A stretch of DNA of 64,000 nt from Sulfitobacter donghicola DSW-25 = KCTC 12864 = JCM 14565 (GTDB lineage Bacteria; Pseudomonadota; Alphaproteobacteria; Rhodobacterales; Rhodobacteraceae), in contig NZ_JASF01000005.1 of NCBI RefSeq assembly GCF_000622405.1, positions 2,418,001 to 2,482,000 of the forward strand. Reading direction: 5' to 3'. A program made the position numbers and the translations under genes. The notes under the pieces were generated by a model that saw nothing but the letters and a program-made list of their open reading frames with translations, was not told the origin of the DNA and made no database searches. Numbering within the stretch: the stretch's first letter is position 1; each line of letters starts with the position of its first letter. Shown in pieces: positions 54,332 through 63,563 of the stretch.

Positions 54332-54805
54332 GTGGAAAAGACTTTTGATCTGGATCGGTTCGATCAGGCCATTTTGACGGTTCTCGGAGAGGATGGCCGG
54401 ATTAGCATCACTGATTTGGCCAAGCGCATCGGGTTATCGAAATCTCCGACGCAGGCGCGGCTGAAGCGGTTGGAAGAAAAGAATGTGATCTTGGGGTATC
54501 GCGCGATGCTGGATCCGATCCGTTTGGGGCTGGATCATGTTGCCTTTGTTGAGGTGCGTCTTGACGATACCCGAGAGGCGGCGTTGGATGCGTTTAATCA
54601 GGCGGTCCTGCGGGTGCCGCAGATCGAGCAAGCCCATATGATTGCTGGGAATTTTGACTACCTCCTAAAGGTGCGCACGCCAGATATGGCGAGTTATCGT
54701 GCGTTTTTAGGGGATACAATTTCTACGCTACCCCATGTCGCGTCAACATCGACCTATGTTGCCATGGAGGCGGTTAAGGAAGTGATGTTGTCGGATACGC
54801 AATAA
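54332..54805 (+). CDS. putR: Lrp/AsnC-family regulator, PutR-like
   Basis: 157 residues with a GTG start after GGGAG. An N-terminal winged HTH (FDQAILTVLGEDGRISITDLAKRIGLSKSPTQ is the region) precedes an Lrp ligand-binding domain with AHMIAGNFDYLLKVRT. Divergent Lrp-type genes next to short putA are known as proline-responsive activators (PutR) in alphaproteobacteria. Confidence 0.88.
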   Translation: MEKTFDLDRFDQAILTVLGEDGRISITDLAKRIGLSKSPTQARLKRLEEKNVILGYRAMLDPIRLGLDHVAFVEVRLDDTREAALDAFNQAVLRVPQIEQAHMIAGNFDYLLKVRTPDMASYRAFLGDTISTLPHVASTSTYVAMEAVKEVMLSDTQ

Positions 54806-55016
54806 GCATTTTACAACAACCGCCCAATTTGTATTGTTCCCGTATTCGGGGTGTTTCACAGCGCGCGCGGTGAGGAACCTTTGTTGAGGCAACTTTTGGT
54901 GACTAAGATACTTGTGTATGTGGCTATATATGCATACCAACCAAAGCGTTGACGAAGCGAAGCGGTTTTGAGGTCTAAGGCGACCGCAAACCTGACCTTT
55001 GAAGACAGCGCCGGAT

Positions 55017-55102
55017 GCGGGCGTGGTGGAATGGTAGACACACCAGACTTAAAATCTGTTGGGCGTATGCCCGTGGGGGTTCGAGTCCCCCCGCCCGCAC
55101 CA
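55017..55102 (+). tRNA. tRNA-Leu (TAA), with encoded CCA
   Basis: GCGGGCG at the 5' end pairs with CGCCCGC at the 3' end, followed by A and CCA. The anticodon loop CTTAAAA gives anticodon TAA, and a long variable arm (GGGCGTATGCCC) marks a class II tRNA. A TTGACG at 54949-54954 could be its -35 box. Confidence 0.97.
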
Positions 55103-55204
55103 TTTTTCTAGATAGATATTTTGCCTTGGCGCTCGGTTCATCACGGTGATTGGCCGTGGCGAGCTGGGAAGCTGAGCTGGAATCAGCTTTTGTTTTTGGG
55201 GGAG

Positions 55205-55245
55205 GGGACCAAGCGCCAAAAAGGGCTTGGTCCCGTCCTGTTTTT
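55205..55245 (+). terminator. Hairpin terminator downstream of tRNA-Leu, near ushA end
   Basis: GGGACCAAGC and GCTTGGTCCC form a perfect ten-base stem with a ten-base loop, followed by GTCCTGTTTTT on the plus strand. On the minus strand it lies 13 bases after the ushA stop but lacks a T run there. Confidence 0.7.
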
Positions 55246-55247
55246 CG

Positions 55248-56810
55248 TTACTTGGCGGTAATGCGGCCGTCAGTATAGGGGGCGTAATCGCCCGTTTTTG
55301 CCAGATACTCGGCCAGAACATCGGCAATGTCTGGGCCGTAGTCATAGGCGTTTTCGGCATCTTTAAACATCGCATAGCCGTCGCCGCCGTTGCGCACATA
55401 GTTGTTTGTGACAGCCATGTAGGTTGCAGCGGGATCAAGGGGCGCATCGCCAATCATAATGTTGGAAACGCGCGAGCCCGCTTCGGCAGTTGCATCAAAC
55501 GTATAGGACATGCCTGCAACCTGTGGGAAGCGGCCTGCACCTTCTTCGATCTGGCTGACGCCGTTTTCCAGCGCTGCGGCGATGGTTTCACCCGTGGCGG
55601 CGAAAGTGGAGAGCGTGTTTTGGAAGGGCAGAACGGTGAGGGCTTCGCCCATTGTGATTTCGCCAGCATCAATAGATGCGCGCAAGCCACCGCCGTTTTG
55701 GATTGCAACCTGCACCCCTTGATCTGCGACACGGTCCAGCATGGCGTCAGCCACGAGGTTCCCCATCGGGCATTCCATCGCACGACAAACATCACGAGAG
55801 CCTTCGATGACGTCGCTTGCGGTGCCGATCACACGGGTTTTCATTTCCTCAATCGGGCCAGCCAATTCGGCGATCCGCGCCACGACGGCCTGATCTTCGG
55901 CGACGCTGGCGTCCAGCAGGATTGTATCGCCAGTTGCGGAAACGACCTTGCCGTTGTCATCGAACGTAAGTGTCAGGTGGCCGACATATTTTGAATAGGC
56001 ATAGGCCTGCACCACAGGAACATCGCCCACCATCGTTGGATAGGCCATCGCGCCTTCTTTGGTGTTTGAGAATAACGTATGGGAGTGGCCGCCCACAACG
56101 GCATCCACGCCCTTAAGCTCGGCAGCGATTGCCATGTCTTTTGTGACGCCCACGTGGTTCAGCGCGATGATTTTATCCACGCCTGCGGCCTCTAGGGCTG
56201 AGACATCTTCCTGAAGGCTGGCCAGCTCATCTGCAAAGGCGACTGCTTCGGAGGGGCTGGATGTTTCGACGGTATCAGCGGCAAGCGCGGAAACGATACC
56301 GATCTTTTGGCCGCCAACCTCTAGGATGGTGTGATCTGCGATCTGGCCAGCAAGGATGTTGGATTTGGAAACATCAATGTTGCCCGAGATGATGGGGAAA
56401 GACGTGCGATCTGCAAGGTCGCGCAGGCCCTGATCTCCGTCGTCAAATTCATGGTTGCCCACTGCCATCGCATCAAAGCCGACCTGCTCGGCAAATTCGG
56501 CCTCAACCTCGCCTTTGTAGGTCGTGTACATCAGGCTGCCTTGGTATTGGTCACCGGCATCCAGAACGATGACGTTTTCATCTGCCAGCTCTGCGCGCAG
56601 CTCGTTGATTTTGGTGATAACCCGCGCGTAACCGCCAAAGCATTTGCCCTCGGCGTTGTCTTCGGCGTTGCAGGTGGAATCGTATTTGTTGATGGGTTCA
56701 ATGCGGCTGTGCAAATCGTTGATGTGTAGGACGTGCAGTGTAAAATCCGCCTGTGCAACGCCAGCAGTCAGCGCTAGTGCACAAGTTGTTGCCATAAAAC
56801 GAAGGCTCAT
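55248..56810 (-). CDS. UshA-like 5'-nucleotidase / 2',3'-cyclic phosphodiesterase
   Basis: 520 residues from the ATG at 56810 with AGGAG upstream and a signal peptide (FMATTCALALTAGVAQA). Metallophosphatase motifs: HINDLHSRIEP, LDAGDQYQGS, GNHEFDDG and GGHSHT. The C-terminal nucleotidase domain has QNGGGLRASI. The enzyme acts in the periplasm to release phosphate and nucleosides from nucleotides. Confidence 0.93.
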   Translation of the reverse strand: MSLRFMATTCALALTAGVAQADFTLHVLHINDLHSRIEPINKYDSTCNAEDNAEGKCFGGYARVITKINELRAELADENVIVLDAGDQYQGSLMYTTYKGEVEAEFAEQVGFDAMAVGNHEFDDGDQGLRDLADRTSFPIISGNIDVSKSNILAGQIADHTILEVGGQKIGIVSALAADTVETSSPSEAVAFADELASLQEDVSALEAAGVDKIIALNHVGVTKDMAIAAELKGVDAVVGGHSHTLFSNTKEGAMAYPTMVGDVPVVQAYAYSKYVGHLTLTFDDNGKVVSATGDTILLDASVAEDQAVVARIAELAGPIEEMKTRVIGTASDVIEGSRDVCRAMECPMGNLVADAMLDRVADQGVQVAIQNGGGLRASIDAGEITMGEALTVLPFQNTLSTFAATGETIAAALENGVSQIEEGAGRFPQVAGMSYTFDATAEAGSRVSNIMIGDAPLDPAATYMAVTNNYVRNGGDGYAMFKDAENAYDYGPDIADVLAEYLAKTGDYAPYTDGRITAK

Positions 56811-56957
56811 GTTCAATCTCCTTGTTTGAAATTCCCGCACAGATTGGGGCCTGATTTTTACAGAGTCAAATGCGCCGCAAGGTCAACTGCCAAAGGAACC
56901 TATAAAACGGCTATTATTCCAGCAGGGTTGGCGGGAAATCAGGGCAGCGCAACGGGG

Positions 56958-59363
56958 TTAGCTGAGGGCTTCTTTTATAATGTCCGCTAGAGCATCTCTG
57001 CGGAAAGGTTTGCTGAGGAAAAGCTCGCTGATATTGAAGTCGTTGGTCTTTTTTGCCGCCTCAGTTGGGTAGCCTGACATGAACACGATTTTGACGTCAG
57101 GTCGTTTTTCCCGAACCTCTTCGGCCAATTCGATGCCGCTGGTCCCACCGGGCAGGACGATGTCAGATAAGACCAAATCAAAATGCTGGCCCGTTTCCAA
57201 AATCTTGCGTGCTGTATAGGCCTGTTCGGCCTGAATGGTGGCATAGCCCAAGCTCGTCAGCAAACGAATGGTCAGCTCACGCATGTTCGTATCGTCTTCG
57301 ATGACGAAAACGGTTTCACCATTCCCCATGGGAGGCGGGGATTTTGGTTCGTGTTCGAGGAGGAACTCACAGTTGGTTTCCCGAGGGAGGTAGATTTTGA
57401 TTGTCGTTCCCTCACCCTCTTTGCTGTCGATTGTGACCTGACCGCCGGACTGTCGGGCAAAGCCGTAAACCATTGAAAGGCCAAGGCCCGATCCATCGCC
57501 TACGCCTTTTGTAGTGAAAAAGGGTTCAAAGGCGCGCGCGCGGGTTGTTTCATCCATTCCTGTGCCCGTGTCGGTTACCGAAAGCACGACGTAATCGCCT
57601 GCGTCCAAAGAGGTTTCCGAGGTATCATCAGGGGCGCTGATGGTGGTGTTGAAACAATCAATCGATAAACTCCCTCCGGTGGGCATCGCGTCCCGCGCAT
57701 TCAGAGAAAGGTTGAGCAGGGCGTCTTCGACTTGGCCAGGATCAGCCCGCGCGGGCCACAAATCTTTGCTGGTCGTAAACTCGATCTCGATGCTTTGATC
57801 CAGTGTTCGCGCCAAAAGCTTGTTCATTCGGGCCAATAAGGAATTTAGGTCAATCGTTTTTGGAGATAGGATTTGTTTGCTGGAATAGGCCAGCAAGCTA
57901 CGCGTTAAATCCGCACCACGTCGGGTGGCGTGCAGAATTTGGGCGATCATTTCAGGATGGTCTTTTTTGGAGAGCTGGAGGAGTTCTGCGTTCCCTTGAA
58001 TGACGGCCAGTAGGTTGTTGAAATCATGTGCAACCCCGCCCGTCAGCTGACCAATCGCCTCAAAACGTTGTAATACCTGTAGGTGTTTTTCTACGGCGAT
58101 CCGATCTGTGATATCTTCTATCGAGACCAATACCCGTTCCCATGTCGCGGTGTAACTTTCGGGAATGACGAATTTCACTCTGGTGGTTATGAGGGTGCCG
58201 TCAACTTTGAAATCTTTTGACTGGTATTCAAATACGCGCGCACCATGAAAGAAGGCGATGACAGCATCGATAAATCCGCTGACTTCATCAGGGTGGGAGG
58301 TGTCGTATCGCAGGTCCTGTTGGAGTTCTTCAGCAGAGGCCGCGCCATAAAGTTTCACCATAGCCGAAGAAACGGCAAGGCTGATGCACCCGTCATACAG
58401 CTCTTTTACAATGTCGGGATTTTCGTCGAAATAGGTTTCGAATTCGGTCATGCCATTGCGTGACAATTCTTGCATGACCTTGAGGAGCGACGACCAATCT
58501 TCTTCCATAAAGGGAACAGGGGATTGTTCGAATAATTCGCGGTAGCGCTGCTCGCTCGCCTTTAGCTGGGTTTCGATCGCCTTTTTTGCGGTAATATCCG
58601 TGGCAATCGCGCCGAGCCCAATAATTGTTCCGGTGGCGTCGCGAATTGGGAATTTTTCGGTGAAATAAGTTCGGGGGCGGCCATCATAGATCCCTGTGAT
58701 TTCCATCGTCTCGGATTTGCCTGACGCGAGGACACGTTTATCATGGGCGATGACCTGTTCTGCAACATCTGGCGCCAGAATTTCATAGCTGTCCCGGCCG
58801 ATGATCTCGCAGGCTTTGCGACCAAAGTTTCTTTCGGCGCTCGGGTTAATGGCGATATACAGGCCTTCGACGCTTTTTACGCCAATTTCCGCGGGGGAAT
58901 GTTCCATAACGGCTTCTAGCCGGGCTTGGGCCTCATCTAGGGTTTGATAGACGTGTTGCAGCTCATCTGATTGGACCTCTAGTTTGCGGCTATAAATGTC
59001 CTGAGCAATTCTGAGCGATGTTTCGGTTTGACGGGCCTGTCGGTTTTTTGTTTGCACGAGTTCCACTTCGGGAAGCCATCGGATTAATCCGAGGGTTATC
59101 AAAAGCATGCCTGATAGGTAGCCTAGGAAGTTCTCCAGTATAAAACGGAAATTGATACCATGCACGATGAACAGCGGTTTCAGGTTGTCGAAATTCTGCA
59201 GAAGATCCCAAACCCCACCAGAAACGATCATGGCAAGGCCGACAACGAAAAAGCTCCATCCTTTTTGATCGTAGGTCGAATTCCGTTGCCCGAATCTATG
59301 AGTAAAAATCAATATGGCTGAGGTCATGATGAGGCGCGAGACGTCCATCAAGATATCGTTCAT
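56958..59363 (-). CDS. Hybrid sensor histidine kinase with PAS domain and receiver
   Basis: 801 residues. Two N-terminal membrane segments (about 35-53 and 76-96) are followed by a PAS domain (about 150-265) and a second sensor-like region (270-420). HisKA carries VAHDFNN with the phospho-accepting His446; the ATPase domain has NLSLNARDAM and DTGTGMD; the receiver (685-800) has the phospho-acceptor Asp734 in VLSDIVLPG. No response regulator gene lies next to it, so it is an orphan; its output is unknown. It is divergent from the oxygenase operon. Confidence 0.93.
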   Translation of the reverse strand: MNDILMDVSRLIMTSAILIFTHRFGQRNSTYDQKGWSFFVVGLAMIVSGGVWDLLQNFDNLKPLFIVHGINFRFILENFLGYLSGMLLITLGLIRWLPEVELVQTKNRQARQTETSLRIAQDIYSRKLEVQSDELQHVYQTLDEAQARLEAVMEHSPAEIGVKSVEGLYIAINPSAERNFGRKACEIIGRDSYEILAPDVAEQVIAHDKRVLASGKSETMEITGIYDGRPRTYFTEKFPIRDATGTIIGLGAIATDITAKKAIETQLKASEQRYRELFEQSPVPFMEEDWSSLLKVMQELSRNGMTEFETYFDENPDIVKELYDGCISLAVSSAMVKLYGAASAEELQQDLRYDTSHPDEVSGFIDAVIAFFHGARVFEYQSKDFKVDGTLITTRVKFVIPESYTATWERVLVSIEDITDRIAVEKHLQVLQRFEAIGQLTGGVAHDFNNLLAVIQGNAELLQLSKKDHPEMIAQILHATRRGADLTRSLLAYSSKQILSPKTIDLNSLLARMNKLLARTLDQSIEIEFTTSKDLWPARADPGQVEDALLNLSLNARDAMPTGGSLSIDCFNTTISAPDDTSETSLDAGDYVVLSVTDTGTGMDETTRARAFEPFFTTKGVGDGSGLGLSMVYGFARQSGGQVTIDSKEGEGTTIKIYLPRETNCEFLLEHEPKSPPPMGNGETVFVIEDDTNMRELTIRLLTSLGYATIQAEQAYTARKILETGQHFDLVLSDIVLPGGTSGIELAEEVREKRPDVKIVFMSGYPTEAAKKTNDFNISELFLSKPFRRDALADIIKEALS

Positions 59364-59974
59364 CGGTATGCGCTCCTAGCAAGGTATATTGCTAAATTGA
59401 CCAAACAGGCGTCTTGAAAGGCATCTTGTACTACAGAGCAGGATTGCTCCTGATTTGATGCCACTAGGCTGCTAACATTGGTTTAACCCGGGTCCAAATT
59501 TGGACCTACTTGTACCAGATATATTGAGGTGAAATTGATTTTGGTTAGCTCTTAGAAAACATATTCACGTCTTTATAAAAGTAAGCCAATCAGGGGCAGA
59601 GGGCAACGAAGATGTTGAAAAAGTGCAAAGATTTTTAGGCGCGCTTTGGTGTTGGGCTTATTTCCGTGAATTTTTGCTTGCCTGACAGCAGGGGGTAAAG
59701 GCGCCGATTGAAACTTGGGCAGCTTGATCTTGCCGAATAGGAGTGGGGGATGTTTTCCGTGTTGTCGCGGGGCGCCAAAAAAACAGGCAATCAGAAGGGG
59801 TTCGCATTTTGCAAAGGGGGTGATTAGGGGTGGCCTTTCTTTGAGGTGTTCAGTTTAGGTTTTGCCTAATCTTGGGTAATACAGACTCTTCTTTTACTCT
59901 TTTTGCTGAACGGCAAAGCTGTCTTAGGAGCGGCAGTTTCATGTGCCGAAACAGCGATCAGGAGAACATCCCAA
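59364..59974. other. Long divergent intergenic region (611 bases) before the Rieske operon
   Basis: No convincing gene on either strand. The right end is AT-rich and holds a perfect inverted repeat TTAGG-TTTTG-CCTAA at 59855-59869, about 105 bases before the monooxygenase start, which may be an operator for the oxygenase operon. The left part should contain the kinase promoter. Confidence 0.5.
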
Positions 59975-61252
59975 ATGCCCGTCGAAACCGTTGATACACT
60001 TGTTGTAGGGGCAGGTCAGGCTGGAATTGCTTTGTGCGAGCACCTTGGCAAGCAGGGGGCGCCCTTCCTTGTTTTGGAAAAGAGCCGCATCGCCGAAAGT
60101 TGGCGCACGTCGCGCTGGGATGCCTTGGTTACCAACGGTCCTGTCTGGCATGACCGTTTCCCTAATCTGGAGTTTAAAGGGAACGCACCTGATGAATTTG
60201 TAGGCAAAGACAGGGTCGCGGATTACATCGAAGAATATGCAGGGATGGTAGATGCCCCTGTGCGGACAGGTGTCGAAGTGATCAAAGCCGAGCGATTGCC
60301 AGATCGCGCAGGGTTTCGGGTGGAAACGACACAGGGTGTGATCGAGGCGGCGCGTATTGTTTCCGCCACAGGGGCGTTTCAACATCCGGTTATGCCTCCG
60401 ATTGTGCCAGAGGGTGCACAGGTTAGTCAGATGCACTCGGCCAGTTACCGCAACCCTGAGCAGCTGGCTGAGGGGGCTGTGATGGTTGTCGGGGCTGGCT
60501 CATCAGGGGCGCAAATCGCGGATGAGCTAAACCGCGCGGGGCGCAAGGTGTACCTTTCTGTTGGGCCGCATGACCGCCCACCGCGCCGCTATCGCGGGCG
60601 GGATTTTGTTTGGTGGCTAGGCGTTTTGGGCCTATGGGACATGGCCGCGCAAAAACCGGGGGCAGAGCATGTCACGATCTCGGTGAGTGGTGCCTATGGC
60701 GGGCGCACCATGGATTTTCGTCGTCTGGCGGGCGAAGGTGTGACCCTGTTGGGGCTGACCGATGGGTACGATGAGGGCACAGTGTCCTTCGCAGATGATT
60801 TGGGCAAAAACATCGCGGCGGGTGATGCGAATTATTTTGAAATGTTGGATGCGGCTGACGCCTATGCCGAGGCGATGGGCCTTGATTTGCCACTGGAGCC
60901 GGAAGCACGCGAGATGTTTGCCGACCCCGAGTGCCTGACAAACCCGATTTCATCCCTTGATCTGGCCAAGGAAGGGATCACGACCATCATATGGGCAACG
61001 GGGTTCAAGCAGGATTTCAGCTGGCTGAAGGTGGATGCGTTTGATGATCAGGGGGCGCCGATCCATCAAAGAGGGGTCTCTAAGGAACCGGGGGTTTATT
61101 TCCTTGGGTTACCTTGGCAATCGCGCCGCGGATCAACATTTTTGTGGGGCGTTTGGCATGATGCAAAATTCATCGCCGACCAGATTGCCATTCAACGCGC
61201 CTATGCCGACTATCAAGGCGAAGCAGCCATTGTGCTGCCAGCCGCCGAATAA
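59975..61252 (+). CDS. FAD/NAD(P)-binding flavin monooxygenase-like protein
   Basis: 425 residues from the ATG at 59975 with AGGAG upstream. The FAD-binding motif VVGAGQAG lies near the N-terminus and the NAD(P)-binding motif VVGAGSSG near residue 170, with ATGAFQHP and IIWATGF typical of flavin-containing monooxygenases. It is the first gene of an operon with two Rieske oxygenases. It could be an oxygenase itself or the reductase supplying electrons to them. Confidence 0.88.
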   Translation: MPVETVDTLVVGAGQAGIALCEHLGKQGAPFLVLEKSRIAESWRTSRWDALVTNGPVWHDRFPNLEFKGNAPDEFVGKDRVADYIEEYAGMVDAPVRTGVEVIKAERLPDRAGFRVETTQGVIEAARIVSATGAFQHPVMPPIVPEGAQVSQMHSASYRNPEQLAEGAVMVVGAGSSGAQIADELNRAGRKVYLSVGPHDRPPRRYRGRDFVWWLGVLGLWDMAAQKPGAEHVTISVSGAYGGRTMDFRRLAGEGVTLLGLTDGYDEGTVSFADDLGKNIAAGDANYFEMLDAADAYAEAMGLDLPLEPEAREMFADPECLTNPISSLDLAKEGITTIIWATGFKQDFSWLKVDAFDDQGAPIHQRGVSKEPGVYFLGLPWQSRRGSTFLWGVWHDAKFIADQIAIQRAYADYQGEAAIVLPAAE

Positions 61253-61277
61253 CTACGAACCTTAGGATTTGAACCAT

Positions 61278-62414
61278 ATGTCCATGTCAAACCCAGTCCA
61301 GGAATTGCGCCAGAATGTTGCGATCCCGTTTGAGCAGGCGCAGGCCATGCCGCCCTCTGTTTACACTTCCGACGCGTTTTTGAACGAAGAGCTAGAGCAT
61401 ATCTTTGCCAAGGATTGGTTCTGCGTGGGGCGCGCAGATGCATTGGCCAATGCAGGGGATTACACAACCTGCGAATTGGCTGGCCAGCCGATACTGGTGA
61501 TCCGCGATAACGATGGCGATCTACGGGCGATGTCGAATGTCTGCCTGCACCGGATGTCGACGTTGTTACAGGGCAGCGGCCAAACCCGATCAATTGTCTG
61601 CCCCTACCACGCGTGGACCTACAACCTGAACGGCTCCTTGCGCGGCGCGCCTGCGATGTCGTTGAACGAAGGGTTCTGCAAGGATCAATACAAGCTACCG
61701 CAGGTCAAATGCCAAGAATGGCTGGGCTGGGTGTTTGTATCGCTGAATGCCGAGGCTCCGGATGTAAAGGTCCAGTTGCAAGCCGTTGAAAGCATGATCG
61801 CTGGCTATGACATGACGAATTACACCGAAGCGTTCCAAGAAGAGCATGTCTGGGACACCAATTGGAAAGTCTTGGCCGAGAATTTCATGGAAAGCTATCA
61901 CCTGCCAGTGTGTCATGCTGGCACGATCGGGGGCTTGTCCAAGCTGGAAGATATGGTCTGCCCGCCGGGACATGAGGCGTTCAACTATCACACGATCCTT
62001 AAGGATGATCAGTTGCGCATCGCGATGGCGCACCCCTCTAACGACCGTCTAAAGGGGGATGAGCGGCGGACGACATTCTTGTTGGCGATTTACCCCAGTT
62101 TGATGATCACGCTGACTCCGGGTTATTTCTGGTATCTGTCGCTGCACCCAAAAGGCCCGGGACAGGTGCACATCCGCTTTGGGGGCGGGATGTCGGATGA
62201 TTACAAAGATGACCCTGACGCGCAGCAGAACTTCAAAGACCTCAAGGCGTTGCTGGATGACGTGAACGTCGAGGATCGCGGCTGTACCGAAAAAGTATTC
62301 CGCGGGCTGAGTTCGGATCGCGCAGCGCCGGGGCACCTAAGCCACCTTGAGCGCCCAAACTATGACTTTGCGCAATATCTCATGGCGCGCATCGACGCCG
62401 CCAAAAACAGTTGA
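61278..62414 (+). CDS. Rieske non-heme iron oxygenase, alpha subunit
   Basis: 378 residues from the ATG at 61278. The Rieske cluster ligands are in CLHRMSTL and CPYHAW. The catalytic iron site follows the pattern ENFMESYHLPVCH. Members of this fold hydroxylate aromatic rings or demethylate quaternary amines (as in glycine betaine, carnitine and stachydrine oxygenases). No beta subunit is nearby, which favours the alpha-only class. Substrate unknown. Confidence 0.92.
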   Translation: MSMSNPVQELRQNVAIPFEQAQAMPPSVYTSDAFLNEELEHIFAKDWFCVGRADALANAGDYTTCELAGQPILVIRDNDGDLRAMSNVCLHRMSTLLQGSGQTRSIVCPYHAWTYNLNGSLRGAPAMSLNEGFCKDQYKLPQVKCQEWLGWVFVSLNAEAPDVKVQLQAVESMIAGYDMTNYTEAFQEEHVWDTNWKVLAENFMESYHLPVCHAGTIGGLSKLEDMVCPPGHEAFNYHTILKDDQLRIAMAHPSNDRLKGDERRTTFLLAIYPSLMITLTPGYFWYLSLHPKGPGQVHIRFGGGMSDDYKDDPDAQQNFKDLKALLDDVNVEDRGCTEKVFRGLSSDRAAPGHLSHLERPNYDFAQYLMARIDAAKNS

Positions 62415-62440
62415 ACACGAAAAAACCGACAGGAACCTCA

Positions 62441-62857
62441 ATGGCCCACACGCGTATCCGCAAATTCAATACGTCTGACACATACCCCGAACAGAACCTT
62501 GATAACGACCTCTGTCAGGCTGTTGTCACTGAAGGGGGCAAGACGGTTTGGCTGCGCGGGCAATGCCCGCAAAACCTTGATGATGCGGTAAACATCACCA
62601 GCAGCGATCCTGTCGAGCAGACCCATAAGGTTATGCAAAACATCAAACAGCTGATCGAAGAGGCTGGCGGCGAGATGGCGCATTTGGTCAAAGTGGTGGT
62701 CTATATCACCGATGTGCGCCACCGCGAGGCGGTTTACCGCACGATGGGCGAATACATCAAAGGCGTGCATCCGGTGTCCACGGGGCTGGTGGTGCAGGCT
62801 TTGGCCCGTCCTGAGTGGCTGGTCGAGATCGACGGCACGGCGGTGATCCCGACATGA
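62441..62857 (+). CDS. RidA-family protein
   Basis: 138 residues from the ATG at 62441 with AGGAA upstream. RidA motifs: VWLRGQCPQN, MQNIKQLIEEAG, and ending VQALARPEWLVEIDGTA. RidA proteins hydrolyse reactive enamine/imine intermediates. Its presence in the operon points to a nitrogen-containing substrate or intermediate. The usual C-terminal Arg of the active RidA subclass lies in the ALARPEWLVEID stretch. Confidence 0.92.
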   Translation: MAHTRIRKFNTSDTYPEQNLDNDLCQAVVTEGGKTVWLRGQCPQNLDDAVNITSSDPVEQTHKVMQNIKQLIEEAGGEMAHLVKVVVYITDVRHREAVYRTMGEYIKGVHPVSTGLVVQALARPEWLVEIDGTAVIPT

Positions 62858-63528
62858 CGTTTTCACTGGTGGCGCGCTGTGCCGAAACGGGCATGTTCGG
62901 ATTGGCGATTTCATCTTCCTCACCTGCGGTTGCGGCGCGCTGCGCCTATGCGCGCGCGGGCGTGGGGGCGGTTGCTTCGCAAAATGTCACTGATCCCACG
63001 CTGGGGCCGCTCGCGCTGGATCATATGGCCAGCGGTATGAGCGCGGCAGAGGCAATCGAGCAGGTGCGCGACACTGGCAAGTTCATCGAATACCGTCAGG
63101 TTCTGGCCGTGGATAAGGACGGAGGCACTGAGATTCATTCTGGCCCGAATTCCCTTGGCATTTGGACACAGGCCCAAGGGGTGGATGTGGCCTCGGGGGG
63201 GAATTTGTTGGCCAATGATGGCGTCCCCCAAGCCGTTGTAGACGGGTTTCTGGGCACCTCGGGCCATATTGGAGATCGGTTGATCGCGGCCATGCGCGCG
63301 GGGCTGGCCCAAGGGGGTGAGGCGGGGCCGCTGCATTCGGCTGGCATGTTGATTGTGGACAAGGTCGCATGGCCTGTCGCCGAGCTGCGCTGTGATTGGA
63401 CTGAAGGCTGCCCCATCGAAAACATCGCCACGGCGTGGGACGTCTATAAACCGCAGCTGCAAGCCTATGTGCAACGGGCACTCGATCCACGAGAGGCGCC
63501 ATCCTATGGCGTGCCCGGCGACGCGTAG
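62854..63528 (+). CDS. DUF1028-family protein (Ntn-hydrolase-like)
   Basis: 224 residues, ATG overlapping the RidA stop by four bases. The start MTFSLVARCAETGMFG and SSSPAVAARCAYAR with GAVASQNVTDPTLG are the family signature. DUF1028 proteins are proposed N-terminal-nucleophile-type hydrolases of unknown substrate, often found in amine- or ring-degrading operons next to RidA. An amidohydrolase-like step is plausible. Confidence 0.9.
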   Translation: MTFSLVARCAETGMFGLAISSSSPAVAARCAYARAGVGAVASQNVTDPTLGPLALDHMASGMSAAEAIEQVRDTGKFIEYRQVLAVDKDGGTEIHSGPNSLGIWTQAQGVDVASGGNLLANDGVPQAVVDGFLGTSGHIGDRLIAAMRAGLAQGGEAGPLHSAGMLIVDKVAWPVAELRCDWTEGCPIENIATAWDVYKPQLQAYVQRALDPREAPSYGVPGDA

Positions 63529-63563
63529 CGATCAGGATTTGAAACAGCCGAAAGGGGGCTATT

